Shown: in pieces, positions 40,377 through 48,704 of the stretch | Numbering within the stretch: position 1 is the stretch's first letter | Layout: each line of letters starts with the position of its first letter | Source of the DNA: Streptomyces echinoruber | Lineage (GTDB): Bacteria > Actinomycetota > Actinomycetes > Streptomycetales > Streptomycetaceae | DNA length: 64,000 bases | Reading direction: 5' to 3' | Assembly: GCF_014651135.1 (NCBI RefSeq) | Contig: NZ_BMWH01000002.1 | Coordinates: 248,001-312,000, forward strand | The notes under the pieces: generated by a model | Database searches by the model: none | Seen by the model: the letters and a program-made list of their open reading frames with translations, nothing else | What the model was told of the DNA's origin: nothing | Program-made: the position numbers and the translations under genes

Positions 40377-41859
40377 CCCCGTGTCCCCCGCCCGTCCCGG
40401 CGCGCACCGCCGGGGCGGTGCGCGCCGGTCGCCGGTCGAACGGCTGGTGTACGACCAGATCCGCTCGGCGGTGGCGGCGTCCCTCGTGGCCGCGGTCGCC
40501 GTGCTGGGCGCGGTCGTCGCCGTGTGCCGGCTGCTCCAGCTCTCCACGGGGCATCTCGTGCTTGCGTTCGCCGGCGGGATGCTCATAGCGGCGCTCGTCG
40601 GTGCGCGCCGGGCCGATGCGGCCGCGGGTGCGGTGTGCCGGGCCCGGGCGGCGGAGTGGCAGCGGATCATGGAGGCGGCGGAGGCCCTGGAGAAGGCCGC
40701 GGCCTGGACAGCGGAGGAGCTGTGCCGCGGCGGGCGCCCCGCCCTGCCCGACGCTCCGGCGCGCGCGGTGGGCGGGGACCTGGCCGCGCAGGCCGAGGCG
40801 GCCCTGATCCGGGCGCATGCGGAGGCGGTGCGGGCGCTGTTCCACGTGCACGAGCGGTCGCAGTCCGCGGTCCTGCGGTCGCTGCTGCGGCACCTGACGC
40901 GGCGCCAGCACGCACTGGTGAGCCGGGCGCTGGAGGGCCTGGACCGGCTGGAGGGGCGGACCGAGGATCCGGAGCTGCTGCACGGCCTCTTCCAGCTCGA
41001 CCACCTGATGACGCGGATTCGCCGCCTGCTGGAGAGCCTGGGGGTGCTGGGCGGTGAGTCGCTGCGCAGCACCCGCACCCCGGTCAGCGTGGTGACTGTG
41101 CTGCGCGGGGCGGTCTCGGAGACCGTGCAGTATGCGCGGGTGCGAGTCGCGGCGGGCGTCGCGGGGATCCGGCTGGCGCTGCCGGGCTATGTGGGTCCGA
41201 ACCTGGCCCACCTGCTGGCCGAGCTGATCGAGAACGCGACGGAGTTCTCCCACCCCAACACGCAGGTGCAGGTGCGCGCCCAGGAGGTGCCCGCGGGACT
41301 GGCGATCGAGGTCGAGGACCGCGCGGTGCCCCTACCCGATGACCTGCGGGCCCGGCTGAACCGCCTGCTGGCCGCCCCGCAGGAGGTGGACCTCAGCACC
41401 CAACTGCGCGAGGGGCAGATCGGCCTGCTCACCGCAGCGATGATCGCCCGGCAGCACGGGATGCGGGTCGAGCTGCACCAGAATGCCGCCGGCAGCACCA
41501 CGGCGGTGGTGATCGTGCCGGCCAGGCTGCTGGTGGAACTGGAGCCCCCCGAGCTCATCCCCGCCGCCACGCCCGCGGCAGACGAGCCGCCGCGCCCGGC
41601 CCCGGCGGCGCCCCCGGCGCCAGCCGCCCGGCCCGCGCCGGCCGCCTCCCAGGCCGAGGACCCCGCGTCGGGGCCGCAGGCAGCGCCCGCGGGCCCGCCG
41701 CCCCTGCCGCGCCGGCAGCCCGAGCAACTGCCGCCGCCGTCCGCGCGGCCCGCCGCCCCCGCTCGTCCCGCCACCGCGGGTCTGGCCGCCGCGTTCCGCC
41801 GCGGGCAGCAGGCCGCGCAGCCGCCGGCGCCCGGCGGCGGCCCGCACCAGCACCCTTAA
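40369..41859 (+). CDS. cvnA: Conservon sensor kinase-like protein CvnA
   Basis: A 496-residue membrane protein. Two hydrophobic segments (residues 33-57 and 62-78) form a hairpin with almost no extracellular loop, so a large sensory domain is absent. A helical region (95-225) stands where the dimerisation domain belongs, followed by a GHKL ATPase with N box HLLAELIENATEFSHPN near 282 and G2-type LLTAAMIARQHGMRVELH near 355. The C-terminal 100 residues are Pro/Ala-rich and disordered. Conservon kinases release or signal to the GTPase CvnD. First of the A-B-C-D set. Confidence 0.85.
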   Translation: MSDPVSPARPGAHRRGGARRSPVERLVYDQIRSAVAASLVAAVAVLGAVVAVCRLLQLSTGHLVLAFAGGMLIAALVGARRADAAAGAVCRARAAEWQRIMEAAEALEKAAAWTAEELCRGGRPALPDAPARAVGGDLAAQAEAALIRAHAEAVRALFHVHERSQSAVLRSLLRHLTRRQHALVSRALEGLDRLEGRTEDPELLHGLFQLDHLMTRIRRLLESLGVLGGESLRSTRTPVSVVTVLRGAVSETVQYARVRVAAGVAGIRLALPGYVGPNLAHLLAELIENATEFSHPNTQVQVRAQEVPAGLAIEVEDRAVPLPDDLRARLNRLLAAPQEVDLSTQLREGQIGLLTAAMIARQHGMRVELHQNAAGSTTAVVIVPARLLVELEPPELIPAATPAADEPPRPAPAAPPAPAARPAPAASQAEDPASGPQAAPAGPPPLPRRQPEQLPPPSARPAAPARPATAGLAAAFRRGQQAAQPPAPGGGPHQHP

Positions 41860-41915
41860 GCCCCACGCGTCCCGAACAGGGGCGAGTTGTCGATCTTTCA
41901 CGGAAGTGGTTCTCG

Positions 41916-42398
41916 ATGACCTACGACATGAGTCCGCACCCTTCGCGGGACAAGGGCCCGCAGGAGGAGATCGCCTGGCTGCTGGACCAGTTCACCACCG
42001 AGCCGGGCGTCGAGCACGCGCTGCTGACCTCGCGGGACGGGATCAGGCTGGTCTCCAGCAGCGGCCTGGGGCGGGATGCGGCAGACGCTCTGGCCGCCGC
42101 GTTCTCGGGGCTGTCCTCCCTGGCCGCCAACCTGCCCGGCCTGTCCGGCCGCGGCGCGCCCGTGCAGCAGGTGCTGGTCGAGCGGGACAGCGACCTGTTC
42201 TTCGTCGTCAGCGCGGGCGCCACCAACGCCTTCCCCAGCCAGCCGCTCGGCGCCGGGGGCTCGGTGGAGACCGTGCTCGGGGTGATCGCCCGGCCGGACG
42301 CGGACGCGGGCAAGATCGGCTTCGAGATGCAGCGCCTGGTGCAGCGGTTCGCGCCCCACATGGTCACCGCCGTGCGCCAGGGCGACGGCGAGCGGTGA
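41916..42398 (+). CDS. cvnB: Roadblock/LC7 protein CvnB
   Basis: A 160-residue roadblock/LC7-fold protein, probably the GTPase-activating partner of CvnD. EIAWLLDQFTTEPGVEHALLTSRDGIRLVSSSGL (residues 17-50) is the typical start of the fold, and the later strands (QQVLVERDSDLFFVVSAG) fit. ATG 41916 or 41928. It ends by overlapping CvnC (GTGA). Confidence 0.9.
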   Translation: MTYDMSPHPSRDKGPQEEIAWLLDQFTTEPGVEHALLTSRDGIRLVSSSGLGRDAADALAAAFSGLSSLAANLPGLSGRGAPVQQVLVERDSDLFFVVSAGATNAFPSQPLGAGGSVETVLGVIARPDADAGKIGFEMQRLVQRFAPHMVTAVRQGDGER

Positions 42399-42838
42399 GG
42401 CCGCACTCCGGGCCCAAGCCCTTATCCGCCGGGGCGTCGGTGGAGGTGGCCGACTTCGTGCGGACCTACACCCTCACCGGGGGCCGGACCCGCCCGCGTC
42501 ACCGGCTGCGCCTGGAGACGGTGCTGGAGCTCGGCCCCGGCCGGCCCGGTCCCGCACTGCCACTTGAGTGCGAGCAGATCCTGGTGCTGTGCCGGATCCG
42601 GCGGCGCTCCGTGGCGGAGCTGGCCGGCACCCTCGGCCGCCCGGTGAGCGCCGTCAGGATTCTCGTCTCGGACCTGCTGGACACGCGCGCCCTGCGGGTC
42701 CCCGTCCCCGCCGCCGACTCCGCCTACATCCCCTCGTCCGACCCCGCGGCGGGCAACGACCCGTCCGTGAAGTTGCTGGAGGCAGTCCTTGCCGGTCTCA
42801 AGACCCGATTCCCCGATGCGTACCCCCAGGCCGGGTGA
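42395..42838 (+). CDS. cvnC: DUF742 protein CvnC
   Basis: A 147-residue DUF742 protein. The pattern VADFVRTYTLTGGRTRPRH, then LECEQILVLCRIRRRSVAELAGTLGRPVSAVRILVSDLLD, is a winged-helix-like core found in every conservon. GTG start overlaps the CvnB stop; the gene also overlaps the CvnD start by about 20 nt. Its biochemical role is not established. Confidence 0.9.
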   Translation: MRPHSGPKPLSAGASVEVADFVRTYTLTGGRTRPRHRLRLETVLELGPGRPGPALPLECEQILVLCRIRRRSVAELAGTLGRPVSAVRILVSDLLDTRALRVPVPAADSAYIPSSDPAAGNDPSVKLLEAVLAGLKTRFPDAYPQAG

Positions 42839-43475
42839 GCGGCCCGGGTCCGGCGGTGCGGGCCGCGCGCTGCGGGCGGTGGGCGGCCCGGCGGTCATGA
42901 AGCTCGTGGTGGCCGGCGGGTTCGGCGTCGGCAAGACGACGTTCATCGGGGCCGTCAGCGAGATCCCACCGCTGTCCACCGAGGAGCACCTCACCCAGGC
43001 CGGCGCCGCCACCGACCACCTGACCGGCGTGGAGCACAAGACCACCACCACGGTGGCCTTCGACTTCGGCCGCCTCTCCCTGGACGTGCCGGTGCCGCTG
43101 GAGCTGCTGCTGTTCGGCACACCGGGCCAGGACCGCTTCCTGGACATCTGGTACGACCTGGCCGCGGGCGCGATCGGCGCCGTCGTCCTGGCCGACACCC
43201 GCCGCCTGGAGGCGAGCTTCACCGCCGCCACCTTCTGCGAGCAGATCGGCCTGCCCTTCGTGGTCGCCGTCAACGAGTTCGACGGCGCCCACCGCTACCC
43301 CGAGCACGCGATCCGCGACGCCTTCGCCCTGCGCCCCAACACCCCCGTGGTGGCCTGCGACGCCCGCGCCACCTCCTCCGTCGCCGCGGTGCTGCTCACC
43401 CTGGTCCAGCACGCCCTGGCCGCCGCGCTGGCCCGCCCCGCCCACTCCACCGATTCCACCCTCCTGGATGCCTGA
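42816..43475 (+). CDS. cvnD: Conservon GTPase CvnD
   Basis: A 219-residue small GTPase of the MglA-like conservon type. P-loop GGFGVGKTT (residues 35-43), switch II GTPGQDRF, and NEFD in place of NKxD for base recognition. The likely start ATG 42816 adds a 27-residue basic leader; the core could start at the Met before KLVVAGG. Such GTPases relay kinase/roadblock signals to effectors encoded just downstream, here the GAF protein. Confidence 0.9.
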   Translation: MRTPRPGERPGSGGAGRALRAVGGPAVMKLVVAGGFGVGKTTFIGAVSEIPPLSTEEHLTQAGAATDHLTGVEHKTTTTVAFDFGRLSLDVPVPLELLLFGTPGQDRFLDIWYDLAAGAIGAVVLADTRRLEASFTAATFCEQIGLPFVVAVNEFDGAHRYPEHAIRDAFALRPNTPVVACDARATSSVAAVLLTLVQHALAAALARPAHSTDSTLLDA

Positions 43476-44170
43476 TGACCCACCAGCCTTCCCCGCCCCG
43501 GCTGCCGCGCCGGACGGCCGCCCCCGGCCTGCGCCTCGCGCCCGCCCGGCCGGTCGCCCCCGGCCCGCGCCTCGCGCCCGCCCGGCCGGTCGCCGACGCC
43601 ATCACCCCGCCTGCCAGCCTGCTCACCCCGGGCACCGGCACCGCCAGCACCGAGACCGCCCGGGACTTGGCGGAGCTGGCCGCCCGCAGGGAGCTCATCG
43701 ACCGCCTGGGCATCCCCACCGGCCCCGATGCCGTCTTCGACACCATCGCCACCCAGATGGCCACCGCCGCCGGCTTCACCCATGCCATGGTCAACGTGTT
43801 CCTGGACGAGCAGATCTTCGTCGGCCTGCACAACCCGCCCCAGGGCAGCGGTCACCCGATCGTCGGGCGCACGATGGACCTGGGGCACGGCTACTGCCCG
43901 GAGGTCGTCCGGCGCAAAAAGGCCCTGCCACTGCACAACGTGCACGCCGCCCCCCGCTTCTCCGGCAACCCGGTCGTGGACGCCATCGGCATCCAGTCCT
44001 ACTACGGCGCGCCCCTCATCCACGCCGAGAGCGGCCTCACCCTGGGCACCGTGTGCATCGTCGACCCCGAACCGCGCCGCCTGGAGGACTCCCGGCGGCT
44101 GCTGGACATCGTCGCGGGCGGCCGCAACACGGTCCTGAGGGTGATCACCGGCAGGACGCCCGCCGCCTGA
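43475..44170 (+). CDS. GAF domain protein of the conservon
   Basis: A 231-residue protein overlapping the CvnD stop by one base. Residues 70-225 are a GAF domain (PDAVFDTIATQMATAAGFTHAMVNVFLDEQ, QSYYGAPLIHAESGLTLGTVCIVD). Residues 10-42 contain a tandem 12-residue duplication (RLAPARPVAPGP / RLAPARPVADAI). GAF proteins bind small ligands or sense redox. As the gene after cvnD it is the likely effector or ligand sensor of this conservon. Confidence 0.8.
   Translation: MTHQPSPPRLPRRTAAPGLRLAPARPVAPGPRLAPARPVADAITPPASLLTPGTGTASTETARDLAELAARRELIDRLGIPTGPDAVFDTIATQMATAAGFTHAMVNVFLDEQIFVGLHNPPQGSGHPIVGRTMDLGHGYCPEVVRRKKALPLHNVHAAPRFSGNPVVDAIGIQSYYGAPLIHAESGLTLGTVCIVDPEPRRLEDSRRLLDIVAGGRNTVLRVITGRTPAA
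43521..43594 (+). repeat. 36-bp tandem duplication inside the GAF gene
   Basis: Two copies of a 36-bp unit; a 28-nt block is identical at 43531-43558 and 43567-43594. It encodes a 12-residue Pro/Ala/Arg-rich repeat. Confidence 0.85.
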
Positions 44171-44251
44171 CCCGCCCACCGGCACCGGGCCCCGTACGCG
44201 GATCCGGCCGCACCCCACCCTTTGCGACCACCCCAGGGAGAGCCAACGACC

Positions 44252-45490
44252 ATGCCCACCACACCCGTCCCACGCTCGGCCACCGGGTATGCAGCGCTGC
44301 GCCGGCAGGTCGAGACCGTCGCCCGCGACGAGATCGCCCCGCTCGTGGCGCGCATGGAGAACTCGCCCGGCCGGGTCGAGCGCGACGTGCCACGCATCCT
44401 CGCCGAGCAGCGCTGGTTCGGGGTGACCATCCCGCCCGAGTACGGCGGCATGGGTGCCGGCCACGTCGCCAAGACCCTCCTCATCCACCGCCTCGCCACC
44501 GTCTCCGGCGCCGCGGCCGCGATCCTGCAGGCCGGCCTGATCCCGATTGCCGCGCTGCTGCACTTCGGCACCGACGAGCAGAGAACGCGGTGGCTGCCGC
44601 AGGCCGCGCGCGGCACGGCGCTGTTCTCGATCGCGGTGACCGAGCCGGAGGCGGGCGGGCACCTCGGCGGCATCCAGACCACCGCCGAGCGCAGCGGCGA
44701 GGAGTGGGTGCTCACCGGCAGCAAGGCCCGCGTCGGCAACTCCGACCTGGCGCACGCGCACATCGTCATCGCCCGCACCGCCCCGCCCGGTGTGCGCACC
44801 TCTCAGGCGCTGACCGCGTTCCTGGTCGAGCACGACCGGCCGGGGCTGACCGTGCGGCCCCACCGCCCCGCGCTGGGGCTGCACGGCTTCTCCTTCGGCC
44901 GCCTCGACCTCGACGGCGTGCGCGTCCCCGCCGCCAACGTCCTCGGGATCGTCGGCGGAGGCATGCACGTCGCGCAGAGCAGCAGCATCCTGTACGGGCG
45001 GCCCAACCTCGCCGCCCTCAGCCTCGGCCTGCACGAGGCGATCGTGGAACTCACCACCGAGTTCCTGCGAGAGCGCCGCCGCTACGACGCCACCCTGGCC
45101 GACCTGCCCGTGCTGCGCGACCGCCTCGGCGCGATGGCAGGCCGGCTGCGGGCCGCCCGCGGCCTGGTCTACGAGGCCGTGACCCTACTCGACGACGGGC
45201 GGCCCTGCGACACGGAGCTGATTAACTCCAAATACTTCAGCCACGAGTGGGCCGTGCGCTCCGGCCAGGACGCCATGGAGCTGCACGGCGCCCGCGGCCT
45301 GGACACCGACTACCCCCTGGAACGGCTGTGGCGCGATGTCCAGTGCACCTACGCGCCCGCCGGCACCGGCGAGGTCCAGCGCCTCCGCCTGGCCGACGCC
45401 GCCCTGGGCACGGACACCCCCCAGTGGTCCCAGATTCTCGCCGCCGGCCTCAGCCGGCCGCAGCCCGATCCTGCGGCCAGCACCGTGTGA
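44252..45490 (+). CDS. Acyl-CoA dehydrogenase-like protein
   Basis: A 412-residue flavoprotein of acyl-CoA dehydrogenase fold; ATG after CAGGGAGAG. FAD- and substrate-binding patterns are present: FSIAVTEPEAGGHLGG (residues 127-142), RVGNSDLAHAHIVIARTA, and ELHGARGLDTDYPLERLWRDVQ near the C-terminus. The usual catalytic YEGTxEIQ is replaced by YAPAGTGEVQ, so the canonical Glu base is Ala. It may be an acyl-CoA oxidase or dehydrogenase using another base, or a non-dehydrogenating relative. Probably follows the conservon operon; a strong terminator follows. Confidence 0.8.
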   Translation: MPTTPVPRSATGYAALRRQVETVARDEIAPLVARMENSPGRVERDVPRILAEQRWFGVTIPPEYGGMGAGHVAKTLLIHRLATVSGAAAAILQAGLIPIAALLHFGTDEQRTRWLPQAARGTALFSIAVTEPEAGGHLGGIQTTAERSGEEWVLTGSKARVGNSDLAHAHIVIARTAPPGVRTSQALTAFLVEHDRPGLTVRPHRPALGLHGFSFGRLDLDGVRVPAANVLGIVGGGMHVAQSSSILYGRPNLAALSLGLHEAIVELTTEFLRERRRYDATLADLPVLRDRLGAMAGRLRAARGLVYEAVTLLDDGRPCDTELINSKYFSHEWAVRSGQDAMELHGARGLDTDYPLERLWRDVQCTYAPAGTGEVQRLRLADAALGTDTPQWSQILAAGLSRPQPDPAASTV

Positions 45491-45492
45491 CT

Positions 45493-45539
45493 CCCGCGCG
45501 CGGCGGCGGCCCGTCCCCGCTACCGCTGCCGCGCGCGGG
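45493..45539 (+). terminator. 12-bp terminator after the dehydrogenase-like gene
   Basis: CCCGCGCGCGGC (45493-45504) and its complement (45528-45539) begin two bases after the stop and close the conservon block. Confidence 0.75.
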
Positions 45540-45614
45540 TTCCAGCCTCCGCCCTCGACGAGCTACACCGCCCCGCCCGCCCGCCTGTCCAATTGCCGCA
45601 TAGGAATTTCCGCC

Positions 45615-46079
45615 ATGCCCACCACCGCCCCGCCCCGCTTGCTCACGCCCGGCGAGCTACGCGTCGCCGAGCTGCTTGTCCGCGGGCTGAGCCCCGGCAA
45701 GATCGCCGCCGATCTGGGCCTGTCGCGGCACACGGTCCGCGGCCGCCTCTACCGCATGCGGGCCAAGCTGCACTGCCCGCCCCGCTGCCCGCGCCCGCTC
45801 CTGGTGCATCTTCTGCTCACCTCACGGCAGGTCACCCCGCCCGAGGTGCAGCGGCCGGCACCACCTCTCAGCCCGGAGGAGCTGCGGCTGCTGCACGTCC
45901 TCGCCGCGCACCACAAACCCATGGCCGACGTGGACTTCCGCAGCTTTCGCCGCGTGCTCAAGGGGCTGCTCGCCAAGACCGAAGCGGCCAACGCCGCCCA
46001 TCTCATGGCCCTGGCGCACGCGTGGAAACTGCTGGGCGCCCGACAGGGCACCGCAGCACCGGCCGGAGCGAGCCGATGA
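45615..46079 (+). CDS. Short LuxR-type HTH regulator
   Basis: A 154-residue protein with an N-terminal LuxR/GerE helix-turn-helix: LLTPGELRVAELLVRGLSPGKIAADLGLSRHTVRGRLYRMRAKL (residues 9-52). No receiver domain precedes it. The C-terminal half (LSPEELRLLHVLAAHHKPMADVD and KGLLAKTEAANAAHLMALAHAWKLLG) looks like a second, decayed or divergent HTH. It overlaps the next gene (ATGA). Confidence 0.8.
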   Translation: MPTTAPPRLLTPGELRVAELLVRGLSPGKIAADLGLSRHTVRGRLYRMRAKLHCPPRCPRPLLVHLLLTSRQVTPPEVQRPAPPLSPEELRLLHVLAAHHKPMADVDFRSFRRVLKGLLAKTEAANAAHLMALAHAWKLLGARQGTAAPAGASR

Positions 46080-46789
46080 CCGCCGCCGAGAGCCAGGCCT
46101 CGGACACTGCGGCATCCGGGCAGCCGGCCGTCCTGCGGCGGCAGGTGCTCGATGACGCGCTGGAGAAGGCCCGTTTCGCTGCGCGGGTCGACGCCGGAGA
46201 CGACGGGGCCGCCCTGAAGGTCACCGTGCTCAGCAGCAAGGCGCCGTTCGACCGCACCGTGGGGGACGCCACCGCGTGGCTGGCCGGTGCCGGTATCGAG
46301 GGCACCGCCGCGCTCAACGACGTCTACGACATCGTCCTCACCCTGCGCACAGCCGCCTCCGTGGACCGGTGCATCGCCGTCCTGCTGGACCCGTACATCG
46401 GCGCCCACACCGCCGCTGCCCACCTGGACGACTGTCTGAAGGGCCACGGCCTGACCGGCGAGATCACCGTCCTGGAGACGCACGTCGAACTCGCCTTGCC
46501 GGACGACGAGCTGGGCTCGGCGGTCACGCTCGCTGCCCTCCTCGGCGCGCCCGGGATCGGCGACGACCTCGTCCTGACCCGCCGGCGCGGACTGCGCCGT
46601 CTCGCCGAACGGCTCCGGTGGCTCCTCACCGGGGCGGTCGGCTCCGTGGTCCCGGTGACGGCGGAGCCCGGCTGCGCGCACGCCCCGGAGCGCGTCACGG
46701 TCCACCTGACCATCGGCCAGGCGCACCGCCTGGCGCAGTGCCTCGCCCGGCCCGCGCAGGACACCCCGCCGGCCGGCTGTTCCGGCTGA
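46076..46789 (+). CDS. Hypothetical protein coupled to the LuxR regulator
   Basis: A 237-residue protein of unknown family, with ATG overlapping the regulator stop. The N-terminal half mixes helices and strands (DDALEKARFAARVDAGDDGAALKVTVL, AALNDVYDIVLTLRTAASVDRCIAVLLDPYIG). Then come an acidic segment and a basic C-terminal helix (RRRGLRRLAERLRWLLTGAVG) that may touch membrane or nucleic acid. Confidence 0.65.
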   Translation: MTAAESQASDTAASGQPAVLRRQVLDDALEKARFAARVDAGDDGAALKVTVLSSKAPFDRTVGDATAWLAGAGIEGTAALNDVYDIVLTLRTAASVDRCIAVLLDPYIGAHTAAAHLDDCLKGHGLTGEITVLETHVELALPDDELGSAVTLAALLGAPGIGDDLVLTRRRGLRRLAERLRWLLTGAVGSVVPVTAEPGCAHAPERVTVHLTIGQAHRLAQCLARPAQDTPPAGCSG

Positions 46790-46845
46790 CCGTGCCACCC
46801 CATCCACGAGCCGCACTACGCCCGCATTGGACGGAATCACCACCT

Positions 46846-48654
46846 ATGTCTCACCGTATCGAGGACTACGCCCTCATCGGCGACCTGCACACCGCCGCCC
46901 TGACCAGCCGGACCGGCTCCCTGGACTGGGCCTGCTTCCCGCGCTTCGACTCCCCCAGCGCCTTCACCGCGCTCCTCGGGGACGACGCGCACGGCTCCTG
47001 GCAGCTGGGCCCGCGCGGCGACGGCGTGCCGGCCACCCACCGCCGCTACGTCGACGACTCCCTGGTGCTGGAGTCGACCTGGGTCACGCCGGACGGCACG
47101 CTGCGGATCACCGACTTCATGCCGCCCGCCGAGCACGAGAGCCACACCCCGCGCGTGGTGCGCATCGTGGAGGCGGTCAGCGGCCGGGTCACCGTCCGCT
47201 CCCGCCTGCGGCCCCGCTTCGACTACGGCTCGGCCTGCCCCTGGGGGATCACGGTCGGCGGCCGCTGGGGCCTGGTGGCCGGGCCGGACGCGCTCTGGCT
47301 GGACACCCCGGCGCCCACCCGCCTGCACGACGGCGCCCTGTGCTCGGACGTCACTCTCTCCGAGGGCGAAGAGACCACCTTCACGCTCACCTACGGCGAC
47401 TCCCACCAGGCGCCCCCGCCCGGCATCGACCCGTGGGCCGCCCTGGAGCGGACGCTGGCCTACTGGAAGCAGTGGATCTCCCACTGCACCTACCAGGGCG
47501 AGCACCGCGAGGCGGTGGTGCGCTCGCTCATCACCCTCAAGGCCCTGACCTACGCGCCCACCGGCGGAATCGTCGCCGCCCCAACCACCTCGCTGCCCGA
47601 ACAGATCGGCGGCGCCCGGAACTGGGACTACCGCTACTGCTGGCTGCGGGACGCGGCGATCACCCTGTCCTCGCTGCTGCGCACCGGCTACCGCGAGGAG
47701 GCCCGCGCGTGGGCCGCGTGGCTGCTGCGCGCCGTCGCGGGAGACCCCGCCAGCGTGCAGATCATGTACGGGATCACCGGCAAGCGGCGCCTGCCGGAGT
47801 CCGTGCTGCCGCACCTGCCCGGCTACGAGAACTCCTCCCCCGTGCGCATCGGCAACGGCGCCGCCGGCCAGCTCCAGCTCGACGTCTACGGCGAGGTCAT
47901 CGCGACCCTCGACCTCGCCCGCCGGGCCGGCCTGGGGGTGGGCGAGACCGCCGCCGACCTCCAGGTCGCCCTGGTCGAGTGGCTCGAAGGGCACTGGGAC
48001 GAGCCCGACGAGGGGATCTGGGAGGTGCGCGGCCCGCGCCGCCACTTCGTGCACTCCAAGGTCATGGCGTGGGTGGCCGTCGACCGGACCGTCAAGCTGG
48101 TCGAGTCCGGGGCCGCCGACGGCCCCCTGGAGCGCTGGAAGGAGCTGCGCGAGGAGATCCACCGGGAGGTGTGCGCCAAGGGCTACGACAAGGAGCGCAA
48201 CACCTTCACGCAGTCCTACGGCTCACGCGAGCTGGACGCCGCCCTGCTGCTCATCCCCCAGGTGGGCTTCCTGCCGCCGGACGACAAGCGGGTCATCGGC
48301 ACCGTCGAGGCGATTCAGCGGGAGCTGTCCACCCCGGACGGCTTCATCCTGCGCTACCCCACCGCCGGCAACGCCAAGGGCGTGGACGGCCTGACCGGCG
48401 ACGAGGGCGCCTTCCTGGCCTGCTCGTTCTGGATGGCCGAGGTCCTGGCCATGATCGGGCGCGTGGACGAGGCCCGCCGGCTGTTCGAGAAGCTGCTCGC
48501 CCTGCGCAACGACGTCGGCCTGCTGGCCGAGGAGTGGGACCCGCACCTGGAGCGCCAGGTGGGCAACTTCCCGCAGGCCTTCAGCCACCTCGCCCTCGTG
48601 GACGTCGCCGCAGCCCTTCAGCGCCACACCACGGCGCCCACGACCGCGCGGTAG
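46846..48654 (+). CDS. GH15 family glycosidase (trehalase/glucoamylase-like)
   Basis: A 602-residue glycoside hydrolase. RIEDYALIGDLHTAALTSRTGSLDWACFPRFDSPSAF at the start is the signature of actinobacterial GH15 trehalases and glucoamylases. The (alpha/alpha)6 barrel carries GGARNWDYRYCWLRDAAIT (residues 261-280) and, as general acid and base candidates, GIWEVRGPRRHFVHSK near 390 and LLAEEWDP near 563. Cytosolic, no signal peptide. Substrate is probably trehalose or malto-oligosaccharides. Confidence 0.85.
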   Translation: MSHRIEDYALIGDLHTAALTSRTGSLDWACFPRFDSPSAFTALLGDDAHGSWQLGPRGDGVPATHRRYVDDSLVLESTWVTPDGTLRITDFMPPAEHESHTPRVVRIVEAVSGRVTVRSRLRPRFDYGSACPWGITVGGRWGLVAGPDALWLDTPAPTRLHDGALCSDVTLSEGEETTFTLTYGDSHQAPPPGIDPWAALERTLAYWKQWISHCTYQGEHREAVVRSLITLKALTYAPTGGIVAAPTTSLPEQIGGARNWDYRYCWLRDAAITLSSLLRTGYREEARAWAAWLLRAVAGDPASVQIMYGITGKRRLPESVLPHLPGYENSSPVRIGNGAAGQLQLDVYGEVIATLDLARRAGLGVGETAADLQVALVEWLEGHWDEPDEGIWEVRGPRRHFVHSKVMAWVAVDRTVKLVESGAADGPLERWKELREEIHREVCAKGYDKERNTFTQSYGSRELDAALLLIPQVGFLPPDDKRVIGTVEAIQRELSTPDGFILRYPTAGNAKGVDGLTGDEGAFLACSFWMAEVLAMIGRVDEARRLFEKLLALRNDVGLLAEEWDPHLERQVGNFPQAFSHLALVDVAAALQRHTTAPTTAR

Positions 48655-48704
48655 CCCCCACCGAACCCCGACCCGGCCGGCACGACGAGGAGAAGGCGTT
48701 GACG

